Assembly: GCF_905171775.1 (NCBI RefSeq)
Contig: NC_053489.1
Span: 393,197,983-393,261,982 of the forward strand
Length of the DNA: 64,000 nt
Origin: Rana temporaria
Taxonomy: Eukaryota > Chordata > Amphibia > Anura > Ranidae
Direction of reading: 5' to 3'
In this document: piece by piece, positions 1 to 11,005 of the stretch
Layout: every line of letters starts with the position of its first letter
How positions within the stretch are numbered: position 1 is the first letter of the stretch
Position numbers and translations under genes: made by a program
The notes under the pieces: generated by a model
The model's database searches: none
What the model was told of the DNA's origin: nothing
What the model saw: only the letters and a program-made list of their open reading frames with translations

Positions 1-280
1 ATGTGTGACAACCTGGTGAAGACTTACAGAAAACTTTTGACCTCTGTCATTGCCAACAAAGGATATATAACAAAGTATTGAGATGAACTTTTGATATTGA
101 CCAAATACTTATTTTCCACCATAATTTTCAAATAAATTCTTTCCAAATCAGACAATGTGATTGTCTGGATTTGTTTCCACATTTTGTCTCTCATAGTTGA
201 GGTATACCTATGATGACCATTACAGGCTTCTCATCTTTTTAAGTGGGAGAATTTGCACAATTGGTGGCTGACTAAATACT
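1..280. other. No recognisable feature
   Basis: A/T-rich sequence left of the outer DIRS element. I see no long reading frame, structural RNA or repeat that I recognise. Confidence 0.5.
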
Positions 281-329
281 ATTCTCTCATCGTCCATGGA
301 CCGACACAGCTCCTTTAAATCTTGACAAG

Positions 330-501
330 TGGGTTATGTTCCTCTAGCTATGACTAAGCACTGAAGCTACAGTGCGAAACGTTGGCTTTTGTTCCAAGTT
401 TTTTGCAGTGGCATGTTTATTTTGTGATCGATTTTAATTAAAAGATTTTTGGAGTGCGGCTGTTTAAGTTGCCTTCGTATTTTTGCATGGGTTATGTTCC
501 T
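330..501 (+). mobile_element. Short retroposon-like insertion with 14 bp duplication
   Basis: TGGGTTATGTTCCT occurs at 330-343 and again at 488-501, while the other terminal repeat of the same DIRS element (inverted, near 10910) has it once. The 144 bases between (344-487) are therefore an insertion. It contains GCGAAACGTTGG near 374 and GGAGTGCGG about 37 bases before its right end. The same two motifs recur in larger foldback elements in this window. It has no reading frame. The duplication length suits target-primed reverse transcription. The class is inferred. Confidence 0.65.
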
Positions 502-1904
502 GGTCACAGGTGAGGACTAGGCAGAAACATGTTGGATAATTAAATACATGTTACTTTAACAGAGTTGAACAGCCCTGCCCAGGGGGCGATCCCTCCAGAC
601 ATAACCCTCCTCCCTGCAGTATGCGCAGCCTGTTTCGTTCTGCCTAGCAAAGGAGGATGCCCAGCGCCCCGAGGAAAATTTTTATTTTATTTTTTCTTGA
701 AAGAATCTTCTATCAACTGTCAGCTGAGACAGGCTGGATATATAGATCCTTGTAGTCTACTCAGTCCGGCCAGCGAGCACACCTTTGCAAAGAGGCTGGG
801 TCTGCCACGACATACCCCATGACTCCTGGGGTGGCCGGTGAGCTTTGTTCCGAGGTCCACACAAGACTGGGCTGTGGTGTTGTCTCACTCACAGTGGACT
901 GGGCCGACAGCTACCTCCATTGCGGTTGTAGGCCTGTCAGGAATGCGTCAGTGAGTCCTCGCTTGGACTGGCAAGTACAGTCGCTCCCGCTTAGGTGGGT
1001 TAGTACGGCTGGGCATTCCTGGGGTTCGGGAGTCCTCCTATCCTCCCTTCCCTTCTCCTTTTCTCTCTGCTGCATTATATTACTGCTGTCGGGAGGGAGG
1101 GGCACCTTACTGAGGGGACTGCGTGTCTGACCTGTGTGTGTGTGTTTTTTTTTTTTTTTTTACTGCTGGGGGTCTTTTTCAGAGAGGAGTTTGTACACTG
1201 TTTAGCCTCTTTTAGGCTTTCACTGTTCAAAATGCTGCGTTTTGCTGGCGTAATTTTTTGGGTGATTGTCAGTTACTATTGAAAATCCTATTGGTGGCCA
1301 TTTTGTTGTAGCCACGCTATGGCACAGTTTACTATTGGGGTCGGCCATCTTCCTGTGGCCGCGTCAGGCTCTCTATGCAGCGTTCGGCGGCCATCTTGGC
1401 TGAATCCTTGACCTCTAGTTCTGGTTCCTACGGCGCGCACGTTGCCTCAGTTTACCTCACGGGTTTTTCCTCCTCTCACACACGCTGTGTACTTGGCGGG
1501 TAGCGGCACTGTGCAGTCTTCTCCTGTGATGGTGAGTCCCCTGGGTAACCCCCTGTTCAGCGCAGCAAGAGGGTTTGTTTTCAGTCTAGCCTGAATAGGG
1601 CCCTGGGAGCTTCTGAAATGGAGTCAGTCTCTGGTACTTCTTCCCCCAAACATGCCTGAGTGTGGAAGCTGGTGCTCCTGCACCTGGGATTCCCACAGAC
1701 ACTTTGTCAGTAGTCCTGGAAACCTCTGTTGCCAGGGTGGGAGCGGAGTGCGAACGTGAGGGGGGTACAAAAGTGCCCCCTCCCCCCACTATCCCCTGGG
1801 GAATGCGGTTTCAGACTAGGACTTGGCTGCAGCTCAGGTCCCTGGTTCTGTTTTTTTATCTGGAGCCATGGACGGTGGTGTAGTGATTCACTCCCTCACC
1901 TGGC

Positions 1905-2010
1905 AGCAAGAGAGTCGCATGCATGCTCTCTCCCTATGTCTGCGTGGGTTTTCTCCGGGTAATCCGGTTTCCTCCCACACTCCTATGACGTGTGTAGAGC
2001 ACTTGTCAGT
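1905..2010 (+). repeat. tRNA-SINE core fragment
   Basis: The stretch around 1938-1990 (GTCTGCGTGGGTTTTCTCCG, then CGGTTTCCTCCCACACTCC) resembles the conserved core of fish and frog tRNA-derived SINEs. It lies inside DIRS element A. A more complete copy of the same type is at 31325-31640. Ends are approximate. Confidence 0.6.
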
Positions 2011-2685
2011 GCGCTGTATGGAACTCCCTTATGCTGTCTGTGCAGCGGAGGTTTCCTCTGAGGGCTCAGTCTTTCCAGTGGGACATACTGTCCAAGTGGA
2101 AAAAAGCTCTGTGAAAGCTTTTTTCTTTTTTTTTGTTTCTTTGACTGACTAGTTCATTAATAAGGAATGGGAAATTCCACAGAAGTGTTTTTGTTTGTTT
2201 GTTTTTTTTGTTTTGTTTTGTTTTTTAGTTCCTCAGCGCCTGGGGTTTTCCCCTTTTTTTTTTTGGAGGGGAGTTTAAAAAAAATAACTTTTGCTCAGGT
2301 TGTGGTGCCCGGTTGAAAAGGGGGGTGGCTTTCAGGGACCTTACTGATAGGAGGTCCGAGGCGCTGACCCATTCCATGTTTACCATGCTGAGGTATGCAT
2401 TGCGACCTGTTGTGGCCACAACCTTGGTGTCTGATACTCTATGAATGGGCAAGGTCTTGCACCAGACTGTGTAGGAGCACCAGCTCTCTCCCTAAATTGT
2501 TAGACTGGTTGACCAGTTGGTCCAGGGCCTTCTATAGGTCTGTGATGCTACACGGGGCATCCTTGATGTCCAGAGCCTCTGGCTTTGCAGGTTCACAGCT
2601 CGGTGAATCTCCCTGCTCACCGACCAGTGGGTCTGCGGGGTGGTCTCTTCGGAGTGTTAGATAGGGTTCCTTCCTATCCACCGAA

Positions 2686-2850
2686 CAGATTTCTCTTCCG
2701 TTCATGGACAGACACAGCAGCCTTTGACCTTAGGGTTATATCCGCTTCCTTTAAGTGTTAACAACACTTTCCTCAGTGCAGCTCCTCCCAGGGGGCGTGG
2801 CTCCCCGGGTATAACCCACACCCTGCTCTAGCAGCTTCCAGTTTTTTTCT
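2686..2850 (+). repeat. Left inverted terminal repeat of DIRS element B
   Basis: The sequence from TTCATGGACAGACACAGCAG through GGGGGCGTGGCTCCCCGGGT and the CACCCTGCTCTAGCAGCTTC tract is found in reverse complement at about 8060-8240. The copies differ by scattered substitutions and a short length difference around the GTGTTAACA tract. Confidence 0.8.
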
Positions 2851-3774
2851 GCCAAACGACAGGCACTCTGGAGTCCCTGTACTCTGGAGATTTTTTTTTC
2901 GCTTTTTATTGTTTTGTTCCTGCATTTTTGGATCCTGAGATTGTTCTATCAACTGCCGACTGGGTGACAGGCTGGGTCTTAGACTCTTGTAGTCCCCCCA
3001 TGTTCGGCCTATGAGCGTGTGCCGGCCCTCAGCTCAGCTCTGGGTTGTCCACAACAGGCCCCTTTGCTCCAGGGGCGGCTGGGGAACATCTTGTTCTAGG
3101 GCACACATATGACCGGCCTTTATGGCTTTGTCACAGTGTGTCTGGCCAACAGCCATGCCGTTTATGCGGACGTTGGTTCTGTCTGGGATACCTCCAGCCG
3201 GTGGTCGCAGGACGCGTAAGTAGTGGCCCCTTTCTCAGGTAAGGTGGTATGGCTGGAAATTTCCCCTGGGAGGTCGACTGAGGGTTTGCCCTGCTTTCCC
3301 CTCTCCCTTATTCCTCTCCCTCCTTTCCCATTTGGGTAGCGGGTGTGAGAGGGGGGGTTTTCAGGGGTCTCTTTATTACATCGGGGCTGTGTGTTAGCGG
3401 GGTCTGTGTGTGTTCGCTGCTGGGCCTTTTGTGTGCTGCGCTTATTATGGCTGCGCTGTGGTGCTGTCACTTTTTTGGTGCTTTTTAAATGCGCAACGGC
3501 CGCCATTTTGCCATAGTTGCGCTTTCTATGGCTCGGCCATTTTCCTGTGGTCCTATGGCGGTTTTCCCATACGGCGGCCATCTTGGATTTCGTTTGGCCT
3601 CGTGCGGCCGTTCCAGCGCTGCAAAATCCTCCTGCATTCTCAGCACACCTTAGGCTTCTCTCAGCTCGCGCTGCACCGGGTGGGGTGGTGAGTTTCCCTG
3701 GGGGCCCCCATACTTTGTTGTAACGGCCGGGAGGTGACCGTGGGTGTTTTCAGCGGTGGGGCATTATGGAGCCT

Positions 3775-4826
3775 GGACCAGGTGGTACTTCCCCAGCAAA
3801 GCCTGAGTTAACCCTTGCTGCCCCTCCCCCATCTGCTGAGGCAATGTCGGTGGTGTTTTCTCGCCAGGTTTAAAGCGACTGGTGGCCGGATGGGGGGTAT
3901 ATTGGCCACCTCCCTGGCCTGCTTCTGGGGATATCTCTGACATTGTATCTGTATTGTCAGATGATGCGAGCTTAGTCCACGCGGACAGTGAGAGCGACTC
4001 TGCTTCAGGGTCGGTTGCTGATAGGAATTGTTGGAGCTATTTTTTCTGCGGGCGTGATACTCAGTACTTGAGGATGTGGCGGGGGCACCTGGTGTGCCAG
4101 TCCCTTTTGGGTCCCGCAAACCGCCACGCACTGAAAATGTGTTTCCTTGTGTTCCTTTTTTGGACAGTTTGTTGTACAAGGAATGGAATATGCCGCAGAC
4201 AGTTTTTGCCTTTGCGACTCGTTATCCCTTTGTGGAGGACCTTTTTAGTAAAAGTGGGTCTCTCCTCTGTCCGTGGACCCTCCCATGTCCAGGTTGTGCA
4301 AACCACCGCATTGGCCTGTGGATGGGGCTCCTGCCTTTAAGGACCCAGCGGATGGGAGAATGGAGGCTGTGGCCCGCTCCATCTTTGCAGTAGTGGGTTC
4401 GGCTGTGAGACCGGTTTTGGCCGGGGCTCTGGTGTCACGGACTCTTAATGTACGGGCAAAGCTTTTTGCTGCAGGAACTGGAGGCACAGGGTGCTTCCGA
4501 GACCTGTAAGGACATGGCTGAACATTTGGTTCAGGGTCTGAAATTTTGTCTGAGTTGGTCCTGGTTACGTTCTTGCTTTCCAGGGCTTCCGCCTATGCAG
4601 TGGTACTGCGCCGCCTTGTGTGGCTGATATGCTGGTCTGCGGACCAAAAAAGGCTTTGGTGGATTTACCCTTTAAGGGTGAACGGTCTTTTGGGGCATCC
4701 CTGTATGGCATCATTAAGGATGCCACGGGTGGTAAGAGCACACTGCTCCGACAGTCTGGGAAGGGCAAGGAGCCTCGCCATAAGCAAGGGCCCTCCTTTA
4801 CTACCCCCAAGCGTTTTTTTCGCTAG
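3775..4826 (+). pseudogene. DIRS gag-like gene, frameshifted (element B)
   Basis: Gag-like structural protein of DIRS element B, which would package the element RNA. Fragments are spread over all three forward frames. A middle segment at about 4273-4509 has the Gag-type tract FKDPADGRMEAVARSIF. The C-terminal segment at 4620-4826 reads ALVDLPFKGERSFGASLYG, then ATGGKSTLL and a basic tail ending PKRFFR before a stop. The LPF(E/K)G...ATGGKSTLL motif is characteristic of vertebrate DIRS Gag C-termini. No frame is open across the region. The RT region follows directly. The 5' limit is uncertain. Confidence 0.6.
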
Positions 4827-5099
4827 TGCAGTGAGAAAAGGTTTGCAAGGTGCTAAGACCCCTGCTGCGGGGCAGTAGCGCACCTGGTACCGCAAGCCCA
4901 ACAAGTCTGCGGACAAACCTGCTTCCGCCTGAAGGTCTGCCCCCGCCCGTGTCTCGGGAGGGGGACCGGCTTCGCGGCTCGGTGGAGGTCTCTCCTCTCC
5001 GACTGTTGGGTTTGCCAAGTAGTTTCCTCGGGGTACAAGATCGTTTCTCTCTCTTGTCCACCACTCAGATTTTTTTTTTTTCCCTCCAACCTCCAGCTT

Positions 5100-6850
5100 C
5101 CTCCGGTTCGCTGGCAGGCTCTGTCAGGGGCTGTCCAGGATCTTCTGGTCAGGGGAGTGATTGTGCCAGTTCCCTCGATGGAACGGTTTCAGGGGTTTTA
5201 CTCCAATCTGTAGTCCCCAAGACGGAAGGGGCCTGTCCAATCCTGGACCTCAAGGCCCTCAATTGTTTTGTCAAAGTGCAAACATTCAGGATGGAGTCGA
5301 TTCGCTCGGTGATAGCTGCACTCCATCGGGGGGACTTCATGGCATCCTCGAATATCATGGACGCATACCTGCATGTTCCCATATGCACAAAGCACCAGAG
5401 ATTTCTGCGCTTTGCGATCAAGGAGGACCACTTTTCAATTTGTGGCCCTCCTGTTCGGCCTGGCCTTGTCACCACTGGTTTTCACCAAGGTGCTCGCCCC
5501 GATGCTGGCCCTGCTGAGACAGCGAGGGATCGCTATCGTGGGGTATCTGGACGACCTTCTCCTGAGAGCTTCCTCAGGCTCAGAATTGGAAGAGGACGTG
5601 TCTATCACGTGTCAGACTTTCCAAGAGTTCGGCTGGCTTCTGAATATCCAGAAGTCAGTGTTGGTTCTGTCTCTGCGTCGGGAATACCTAGGGCTAGTCC
5701 TGGATTCCGCGGAGGCGAGAGTTTTTCACCCAACGGAGAAACTCCAGACACTGCATTCTGCGGTGCAGCAGCTGTTGACCCAGAAGTGGTCGTCTCTTTG
5801 ATTCTGGGTCTGACGGTGGCCTCTTTCGAGGCAGTTCCTTATGCCCAATTCCACACCAGGGAACTACAGAAGGAGATTCTGTCACGTTGAAACAAGCTCC
5901 CGTCTTCTCTGGATTACCAGATTTAGTTGAGTGAACTGGTCAAGTCTTCCCTGGTGTGGTGTGGTGGCTGACGACTCCGGTGCTTCGGACCGGGAAGTCA
6001 TTTCTACCTTGCCACTGGATCGTGGTCATGACGGATGCCAGCCTCTCTGGTTGGGGGGGGGGGGGCGTTTGGGGCACCCAGTCAGCCCAGGGGCGCTGGA
6101 CTCAGGAGGAGTCCCGCCTGCCAATCAATATACTGGAGCTCCGAGCAATCCAGCTGTGCCTGGTGGTCCCTGGATCTGCAGGGCCAACCGGTCAGGATCC
6201 AGTCCGACAACGCCACGGCCGTGGTGTACGTCATCCATCAGGGGGGCACACGGCATTCAGCTGCAGCGACAGAGGTCGCACACATCCTTCGGTGGGCCAA
6301 AAGGTCCGTTCCGGCTCTATCGGCCGTGTGCATTCCGGGGGTACAGAATTGGCAAGCCGACTTCCTAAGTCGCCAAACGCTAGACCAAGGAGTGTGGTTA
6401 CTCCACCCGGAGGTGTTTCAGAGTCTTTGCCCAAAGTGAGGCACTCCAGACGTGGTCCTTCTAGCGTCCCGTTTCGATCGGAAGGTGCCACGGTTCGTTG
6501 CCAGGTCAAAGGACCTGTGGGCGGACGCGTCAGACGCGTTGGTGGCACCTTGGGGTCACTATCGCCTGATTTACGCCTTCCCTCCTCTGAAGCTTCTTCC
6601 TCACCTGCTGGGCAGAGTGGAAGCTGTAGGGATTCCAATAATTCTGATCGCCGCAGACTGGCCACGCCACTCCTGGTACGCGGACATGGTGCGTCTGGTG
6701 GCAGACGCCCCCTGGCGTCTACCTCTGAGAATAGATCTTCTATCGCAGGGTCCTTTCTTCCACCCTGCTTTACAGTCGCTGGCTTTAACGGCGTGTCTGT
6801 TGAGAGCCAGGTACTGTAGGACCGAGGCCTGTCAGGCTCGGTGGTCTCTA
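5100..6850 (+). pseudogene. DIRS reverse transcriptase / RNase H, frameshifted (element B)
   Basis: Polyprotein that would copy the element RNA into DNA. The RT N-terminal motifs (VPKTEGACPILDLKALN, then MESIRSVIAALHRGD) are in the frame that is open from 4850. After a frameshift near 5440 the frame reads FGLALSPLVFTKVLAPML and the catalytic YLDD box at 5544-5555. RNase H follows with TDASLSGW (about 6030), INILELRAI, IQSDNATAV and NWQADFLSRQ (about 6350), split by a frameshift at the G-run at 6051-6065. A further conserved DIRS segment (GIPIILIAADWPRHSWYADM, about 6630-6690) ends the region. At least three frameshifts make this a pseudogene, unless some homopolymer indels are assembly errors. 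Confidence 0.85.
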
Positions 6851-7821
6851 CCATGCTGCGTGCACGGAAGTCTACCTCACGTAGGTTTTACCATTGTACG
6901 TGGAAGGCCTACATGTGTGAGGAGATGAAGTGGCACCCTCATACATGGTGTTTAGGATTCTGCTGTTTTTTACAGCGGGGAGTGGACCAGGCTCTCGCCT
7001 TGAGTACGGTTAAGAGTCAGATTTCGGCTCTGGCCGTTTAAGTTCAGCGACCCTTGGCGGCGCACTCCTTGGTGCGTATGTCTGTACAGGGGGTCCGACA
7101 TGTGGCTCCTCCAGTGCGCCCTCCACTACCCCCATGGGACTTGAATTTAGTCCTTTCGGTGCTTCAGGATAATCCCTTTGAGGACATCCAAGAGATCCCT
7201 TTGTTGACTCTGACACAAAAGGTGTTTTTTTTCTGGTAGCGAATACCTCGATCAGACGGGTGTCTGAACTGGCGGCCTTGTCCTGCAAGACTCCCTATTT
7301 GGTCATCCATGAGGATAAGGTGGTGCTGCGGTCGCAGCCGTCTTTTCTCCCGAAGGTTGTTTTGGCTTTCCACATTTATGAGGACATTGTTCTTCCATCC
7401 TTATGTCCTCAGCTGAAACACCAGAAGGAGGCCACTTTACATTCCCTGGATGTGGTTCGAGCCTTACGTATGTACTTATCTGCTACGGCTTCGTTCCGAA
7501 AGTCGGACTCACTGTTCGTGTCGGTGGCTGGTCCCAGAAAAGGTCTGGCAGTCTCGTCGGCCACCATTTCTAGGTGGATCCGACAGGTTGTGCTTCGGGC
7601 CTATGCCCTGAAGGGGCGGGCGCCTCCCTTTCGGGTTACGGCGCATTCGACCAGGGCGATCGGTTCCTCTTGGGCTTTCCGGCATCAAGCCTCTTGTGTT
7701 ACACGTGTGTAAGGCAGCGACCTGGTCGTCGGTCCACGCTTTTTCAAAATTTTACAAGGTGGATGTGAGTGCATCTTCCGATGCCTCCTTCGGCCGCAAG
7801 GTGTTACAGGCGGCAGTTTAA
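6841..7821 (+). pseudogene. DIRS tyrosine recombinase, frameshifted (element B)
   Basis: Tyrosine recombinase that would integrate the circular DIRS DNA. The N-terminal part includes STVKSQISALAV, then PPWDLNLVLSVL. The first catalytic arginine lies in RRVSELAAL (about 7254). The box II HxxR is in AHSTRAIGSSW (His codon 7644-7646, Arg codon 7653-7655). The nucleophilic tyrosine is in KFYKVDV (Tyr codon 7753-7755). The tyrosine is out of frame with the HxxR box because of a frameshift near 7700. Other breaks lie near 7040 (stop) and 7236 (T-run). All catalytic residues are present as codons; only the frame is lost. Confidence 0.85.
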
Positions 7822-7934
7822 AGTTGGAGTTCCTCAGTTGAGTAACTCCGGTTTTGTTTGGGGTGTAGCTTGGTTTGCGGTGTTGTTTTCCCACCCCTCA
7901 AATTTTTTTGACGTTGCTTGGGGACGTCCCTAAG

Positions 7935-8265
7935 GTCAAAGGCTGCTGTGTCCGTCCATGAACGGAAGAGAAAATAGGATTTTTGTACTCGCCGTAAAAT
8001 CAATTTCTCTGCGTTCATGGACGGACACAGCACCCACCCCTCCTTTTGTTTGTACTGCTTGTTACGGACTGGAAGCTGCTAGAGCAGGGTGTGGGTTACA
8101 CCCGGGGAACCACGCCCCCTGGGAGGAGCTGCACTGAGGAAAGTGTTAACACTTAGTGCTTTGTTTCTGCCTAAACTCTCCTGAAGGAAGCGGATATAAC
8201 CCAAAGGTCAAAGGCTGCTGTGTCCGTCCATGAACTCGGAGAAATGGATTTTACGGTGAGTACAA
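7935..8265 (+). repeat. Internal complementary region and right inverted terminal repeat of DIRS B
   Basis: The GTCCGTCCATGAAC motif occurs at about 7951 and again at 8221, with its inverse at about 8013-8027. This is the DIRS arrangement: an internal complementary region matching the outer ends, then the right terminal repeat. The right end reads GGATTTTACGGTGAGTAC near 8246. These sequences are thought to template circle closure. Confidence 0.75.
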
Positions 8266-8384
8266 AAATCCTATTTTTTTTTTTTTTTTTTTCCCTCGAG
8301 TCTCCCTCTCCGTTGCGGCTCGTCAGTCTGCCCTCGGGTAGTGTGGGACTTGCTAGCTGCGGGGTAATTTTACCTGTCCTGCAG

Positions 8385-9530
8385 GACGAGAGGTTTGAGG
8401 GATTCTATTCAAATCTGTTCTCGGTCCCAAAAGATGGACCTCAAGGGCCTAAAATGCCTTTGTGAATGATGGGTAGTTCCGCATGGAATCCATTCGTTAG
8501 GTGGTAGCTGCTCTCCATTTTGACGTCAGTCCTGGTTCCGACTCAGTGTTTTGGAGTACCTAGGGTTGATCCGGACTCCTCATGGCAAAGGTTTTTCTTC
8601 CCCTGGAGAAATTGCAGACTACACTGCAGACTTCAGTCTACACTGAAGGGTTGGCATCACGTAATCGGTCATCTCTCCGTTTTGCATGCGAGTCCTGGGC
8701 CTGTTGGTAGCCTCCTTCGAGGCGGTACCGTATGCACACTCATGTTTTCCAGTGGGACATACTGTCCAAGTGGTACAAATCTCTTTTGTCTCTGGATCAT
8801 CAGATCTGGTGAGCCACCTAGTCAGTCTCTCTGAATTGGTGGCTGAGGTCCCCGACTCTTTGGTCTGGGAAGTCGTTTCTTCCCGTCCAGTGGACGGTGA
8901 TTACGACGGACGCCAGCCTCACGGGTTGAGGGGGGCACCTGGCGGGTCCAGTCGACCCAGGGTCACTGGACTCTAGTGGACTCCTGTCTACTGATCAATG
9001 TCCTAGTACTTTGGGTGATCTGGCTATGCCTCTCCTTGGGGTTGAGGAGGTTGAAGGGTCGCCCAATCTGGATTCAGCGGACTACCGGAGTCGCCAGATG
9101 CTGGACCAGGGCGACTGGTCTCTGTACTTGGAGGTGTTTCAGCTCCCTTGCTGGAGGTGAGTTTCCCAGGGCATGGATCTCCTGGCCGCTCGTCTCGACC
9201 ACAAGGTGTCGGAGTTCATGGCCAAGTCTAGTGATCCCTGTATGGACGCGTTGGTGGCCCTGTGGGGTCTGTATCGTCTACTTTATGCCTTTCCTCCATT
9301 GTAGTTGCTTCCTTGGCTGCTCCACAGGGTGGAGGTCGAGGGGTTCCAGAGAATTCTTATCGCTCCAGATTGGCCTCGGCGTGCCGATCTGGGGTGCCTG
9401 GTGGCGGATGTACCCTGTCGGTTGCCAGGGCGGGAGGACCTTCTGTCTCAAGGTTCCATACTTCCTCCTGTGGTACAGTCGTTGGCTTGCACGACATGGC
9501 TATTGGAAGCCAGGTTTTAAGAGACCGGGG
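8385..9530 (+). pseudogene. Decayed DIRS RT/RNase H remnant (element A)
   Basis: Weak translated similarity to element B in the same order. An RT start (FYSNLFSVPKDGPQGP near 8405) is followed by a jump to the EYLG-type region near 8555, with no YLDD box. RNase H fragments include a TDAS-like stretch near 8900 and a LLINVLVLWVI stretch near 8990. The last segment reads GFQRILIAPDWPRR (about 9340-9385). Stops and frameshifts throughout, so non-functional. Confidence 0.65.
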
Positions 9531-9539
9531 TCTGTCCGA

Positions 9540-10495
9540 CTCGGTCACCTCACCCATGCTGAAAGCAAGGTTGTCTCCTTCCAGGAGGATTTACCATCAC
9601 ACCAGAAAGGCCTACGTCTCTTTGTGCGAAGAGATGGGGTGACCTCCACAGAAGTTCTTGGTGTCCAGGGTCCTGCTGTTTTTACAGCTTGGAATGGATC
9701 TAAAAATTGCCTTCGCACCGTTTGGGGGCAGATTTCAGCCTTGGCTGTGTTTTTCAGTGGCCTTTTGTGGCCCATTCCCTGGTGGGTACCTTTTTGTGCT
9801 GGGGGTTTGTCATATACTTCCCCCCTCTTGGTTCACCTCTTCCCCCATGAGTTTGGACTCTGGTGCTCTCGGTTCTTCAGGAACCTTCCTTTTTGGAAAC
9901 AGAGAGATTCTTCTCTTGGCACTATCTCGGAAGGTGGCATTTTTAGTGGCCATTACTCTTACTATTACTGTTAGACGTGTTTCTGAGTTGGCGGTCTTGC
10001 CTTGCAAGTCGCCATGCTTGATCCTCCATTAGGGTGGTGGTGCTTCCGAAGGTGGTTTCGGCCTTTCGCCTGAATGAGGACTTTGTTCTTCCATCCTTTT
10101 GTCCTCGGCCGGCGCATTCTAAGGAGGTTGCGTTTCCTACTTTAGACGTGGTACGCGCTTTGCGGGTGTACCTGCCTGCTACGGCTCAGTTTCGGAGATC
10201 TGATGCTTTTTTTGGTGTCTGGTCCACAAAAGGGCCTGGCGGTCTCATCGACCACCGTTTTTTGGTGGATTAGGCAGGCTGTCATACAGACCTATGCTCT
10301 TAGGGGGCGGGCGCCCGCCCCTTTTCCGGTCACGGCACTTTCGACCAGGGCAATTGGTGCTTCCTGGGTTTTCCGACATTATGCGTCTGTCTCACAGGTG
10401 TGCAGGGCGGCAACTTGGTCGTCCGTTCACACTTTTTCCAGATTTTACATGGTTGCGGTGAGTGCATCTTCTGATGCTTCTTTAGGCCTCTAGGT
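9540..10495 (+). pseudogene. Decayed DIRS tyrosine recombinase (element A)
   Basis: The order matches element B: an RIYHHTRKAYVSLCEEM segment (9585-9640), RRVSELAVL (about 9973), LDVVRALRVYLPATAQFR (about 10142-10198), then TALSTRAIGASW (about 10333-10368) and FYMVAVSASSDAS (about 10443-10480). The box II catalytic histidine is replaced by leucine (ALSTRA instead of AHSTRA), in addition to stops and frameshifts. This copy could not encode an active recombinase. Confidence 0.75.
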
Positions 10496-10599
10496 ATTGT
10501 AGGCGGCTGTTTACTGTTGCACGTCCTCTGTTGAGGAGCTCTGCTTGTTTTGGGGTGAAGTTAAAATTGTTTTACTGATACTGTTCCCACCCCTCGTTT

Positions 10600-11005
10600 T
10601 TGACACTGCTTGGTGACGTCCCACTTGTCAAGATTTAAGGAGCTGTGCCCGTCCATGGACAATAAGAGAAAATAGGATTTTTTGTACTCACCGTTCAATC
10701 CTTTTCTCAAACGTCCATGGACGGACATAGCACCCACCCCTCCTTTTTTAGGTTTGTATTTCTTGTTACGAACTGAGGCTGCATACTGCAGGGAGGAGGG
10801 TTATGTCTGGAGGGACCGCCCCCTGGGCAGGGCTGTTCAACTCTGTTAGATAATTAAATACATGTTACTTTAACATGTTTCTGCCTAGTCCTCTCCTGTG
10901 AACAGGAACATAACCCACTTGTCAAGATTTAAGGAGCTGTGTCCATCCATGGATGTCGGAGAAAAGGGTTTTACGGTTTTACAGTGAATACAAAAAAATC
11001 CTATT
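10600..11005 (+). repeat. Internal complementary region and right inverted terminal repeat of DIRS A
   Basis: CGTCCATGGAC occurs in both directions at about 10651 and 10711, and a third time in diverged form near 10943. The segment 10780-10985 is the inverse of 281-640 (shared tract ATAACCCACTTGTCAAGATT and its complement). A short internal segment is not inverted; see the findings. Confidence 0.75.

Larger units (their letters stand above)
281..2687 (+). mobile_element. DIRS-type retrotransposon A, left part (inverted terminal repeat plus gag region)
   Basis: This is the left portion of an old DIRS-type (tyrosine-recombinase) retrotransposon. Its first ~360 bases (around CGTCCATGGACCGACACAGC at 291) reappear inverted at about 10780-11000, giving the inverted terminal repeats typical of DIRS. 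The terminal repeat is broken by a 144 bp insertion at 344-487. The interior is G+C-rich and corresponds to the gag part of element B, but no frame is open. Element B (2686-8265) interrupts this element, which resumes at about 8263 in the RT region. Part of the gag/RT junction is missing across the break. Confidence 0.75.
2686..8265 (+). mobile_element. DIRS-type retrotransposon B (nearly full length, inserted in A)
   Basis: A ~5.6 kb DIRS element in the usual order: left inverted terminal repeat, gag, RT/RNase H, tyrosine recombinase, internal complementary region, right inverted terminal repeat. DIRS elements have no integrase or long direct repeats; replication is thought to pass through a circle that a tyrosine recombinase inserts. 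The left end (GTTCATGGACAGACACAGC at 2699) matches the inverted right end near 8210-8230. All three genes are recognisable but broken by several frameshifts, many at homopolymers, so this copy is probably not autonomous. It is better preserved than element A and so is younger. Confidence 0.85.
8263..11005 (+). mobile_element. DIRS-type retrotransposon A, right part
   Basis: Continuation of the outer DIRS element after the inserted element B. It starts in sequence equivalent to the beginning of RT and runs through shortened RNase H, a tyrosine recombinase, an internal complementary region (10640-10740) and the right inverted terminal repeat (to about 11000). It is more decayed than B, with stops in every frame and an internal deletion removing the RT catalytic YxDD region between about 8465 and 8560. 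Confidence 0.8.

Noticed and set aside
4850..5890. 346-codon frame taken as one intact RT protein
   Set aside because: Only its first two thirds is in the RT frame; the YLDD catalytic box is in another frame after a shift near 5440.
8976..9974. 332-codon plus-strand open frame
   Set aside because: It is the wrong frame of decayed DIRS element A; the real RNase H and recombinase motifs are in the other two frames.
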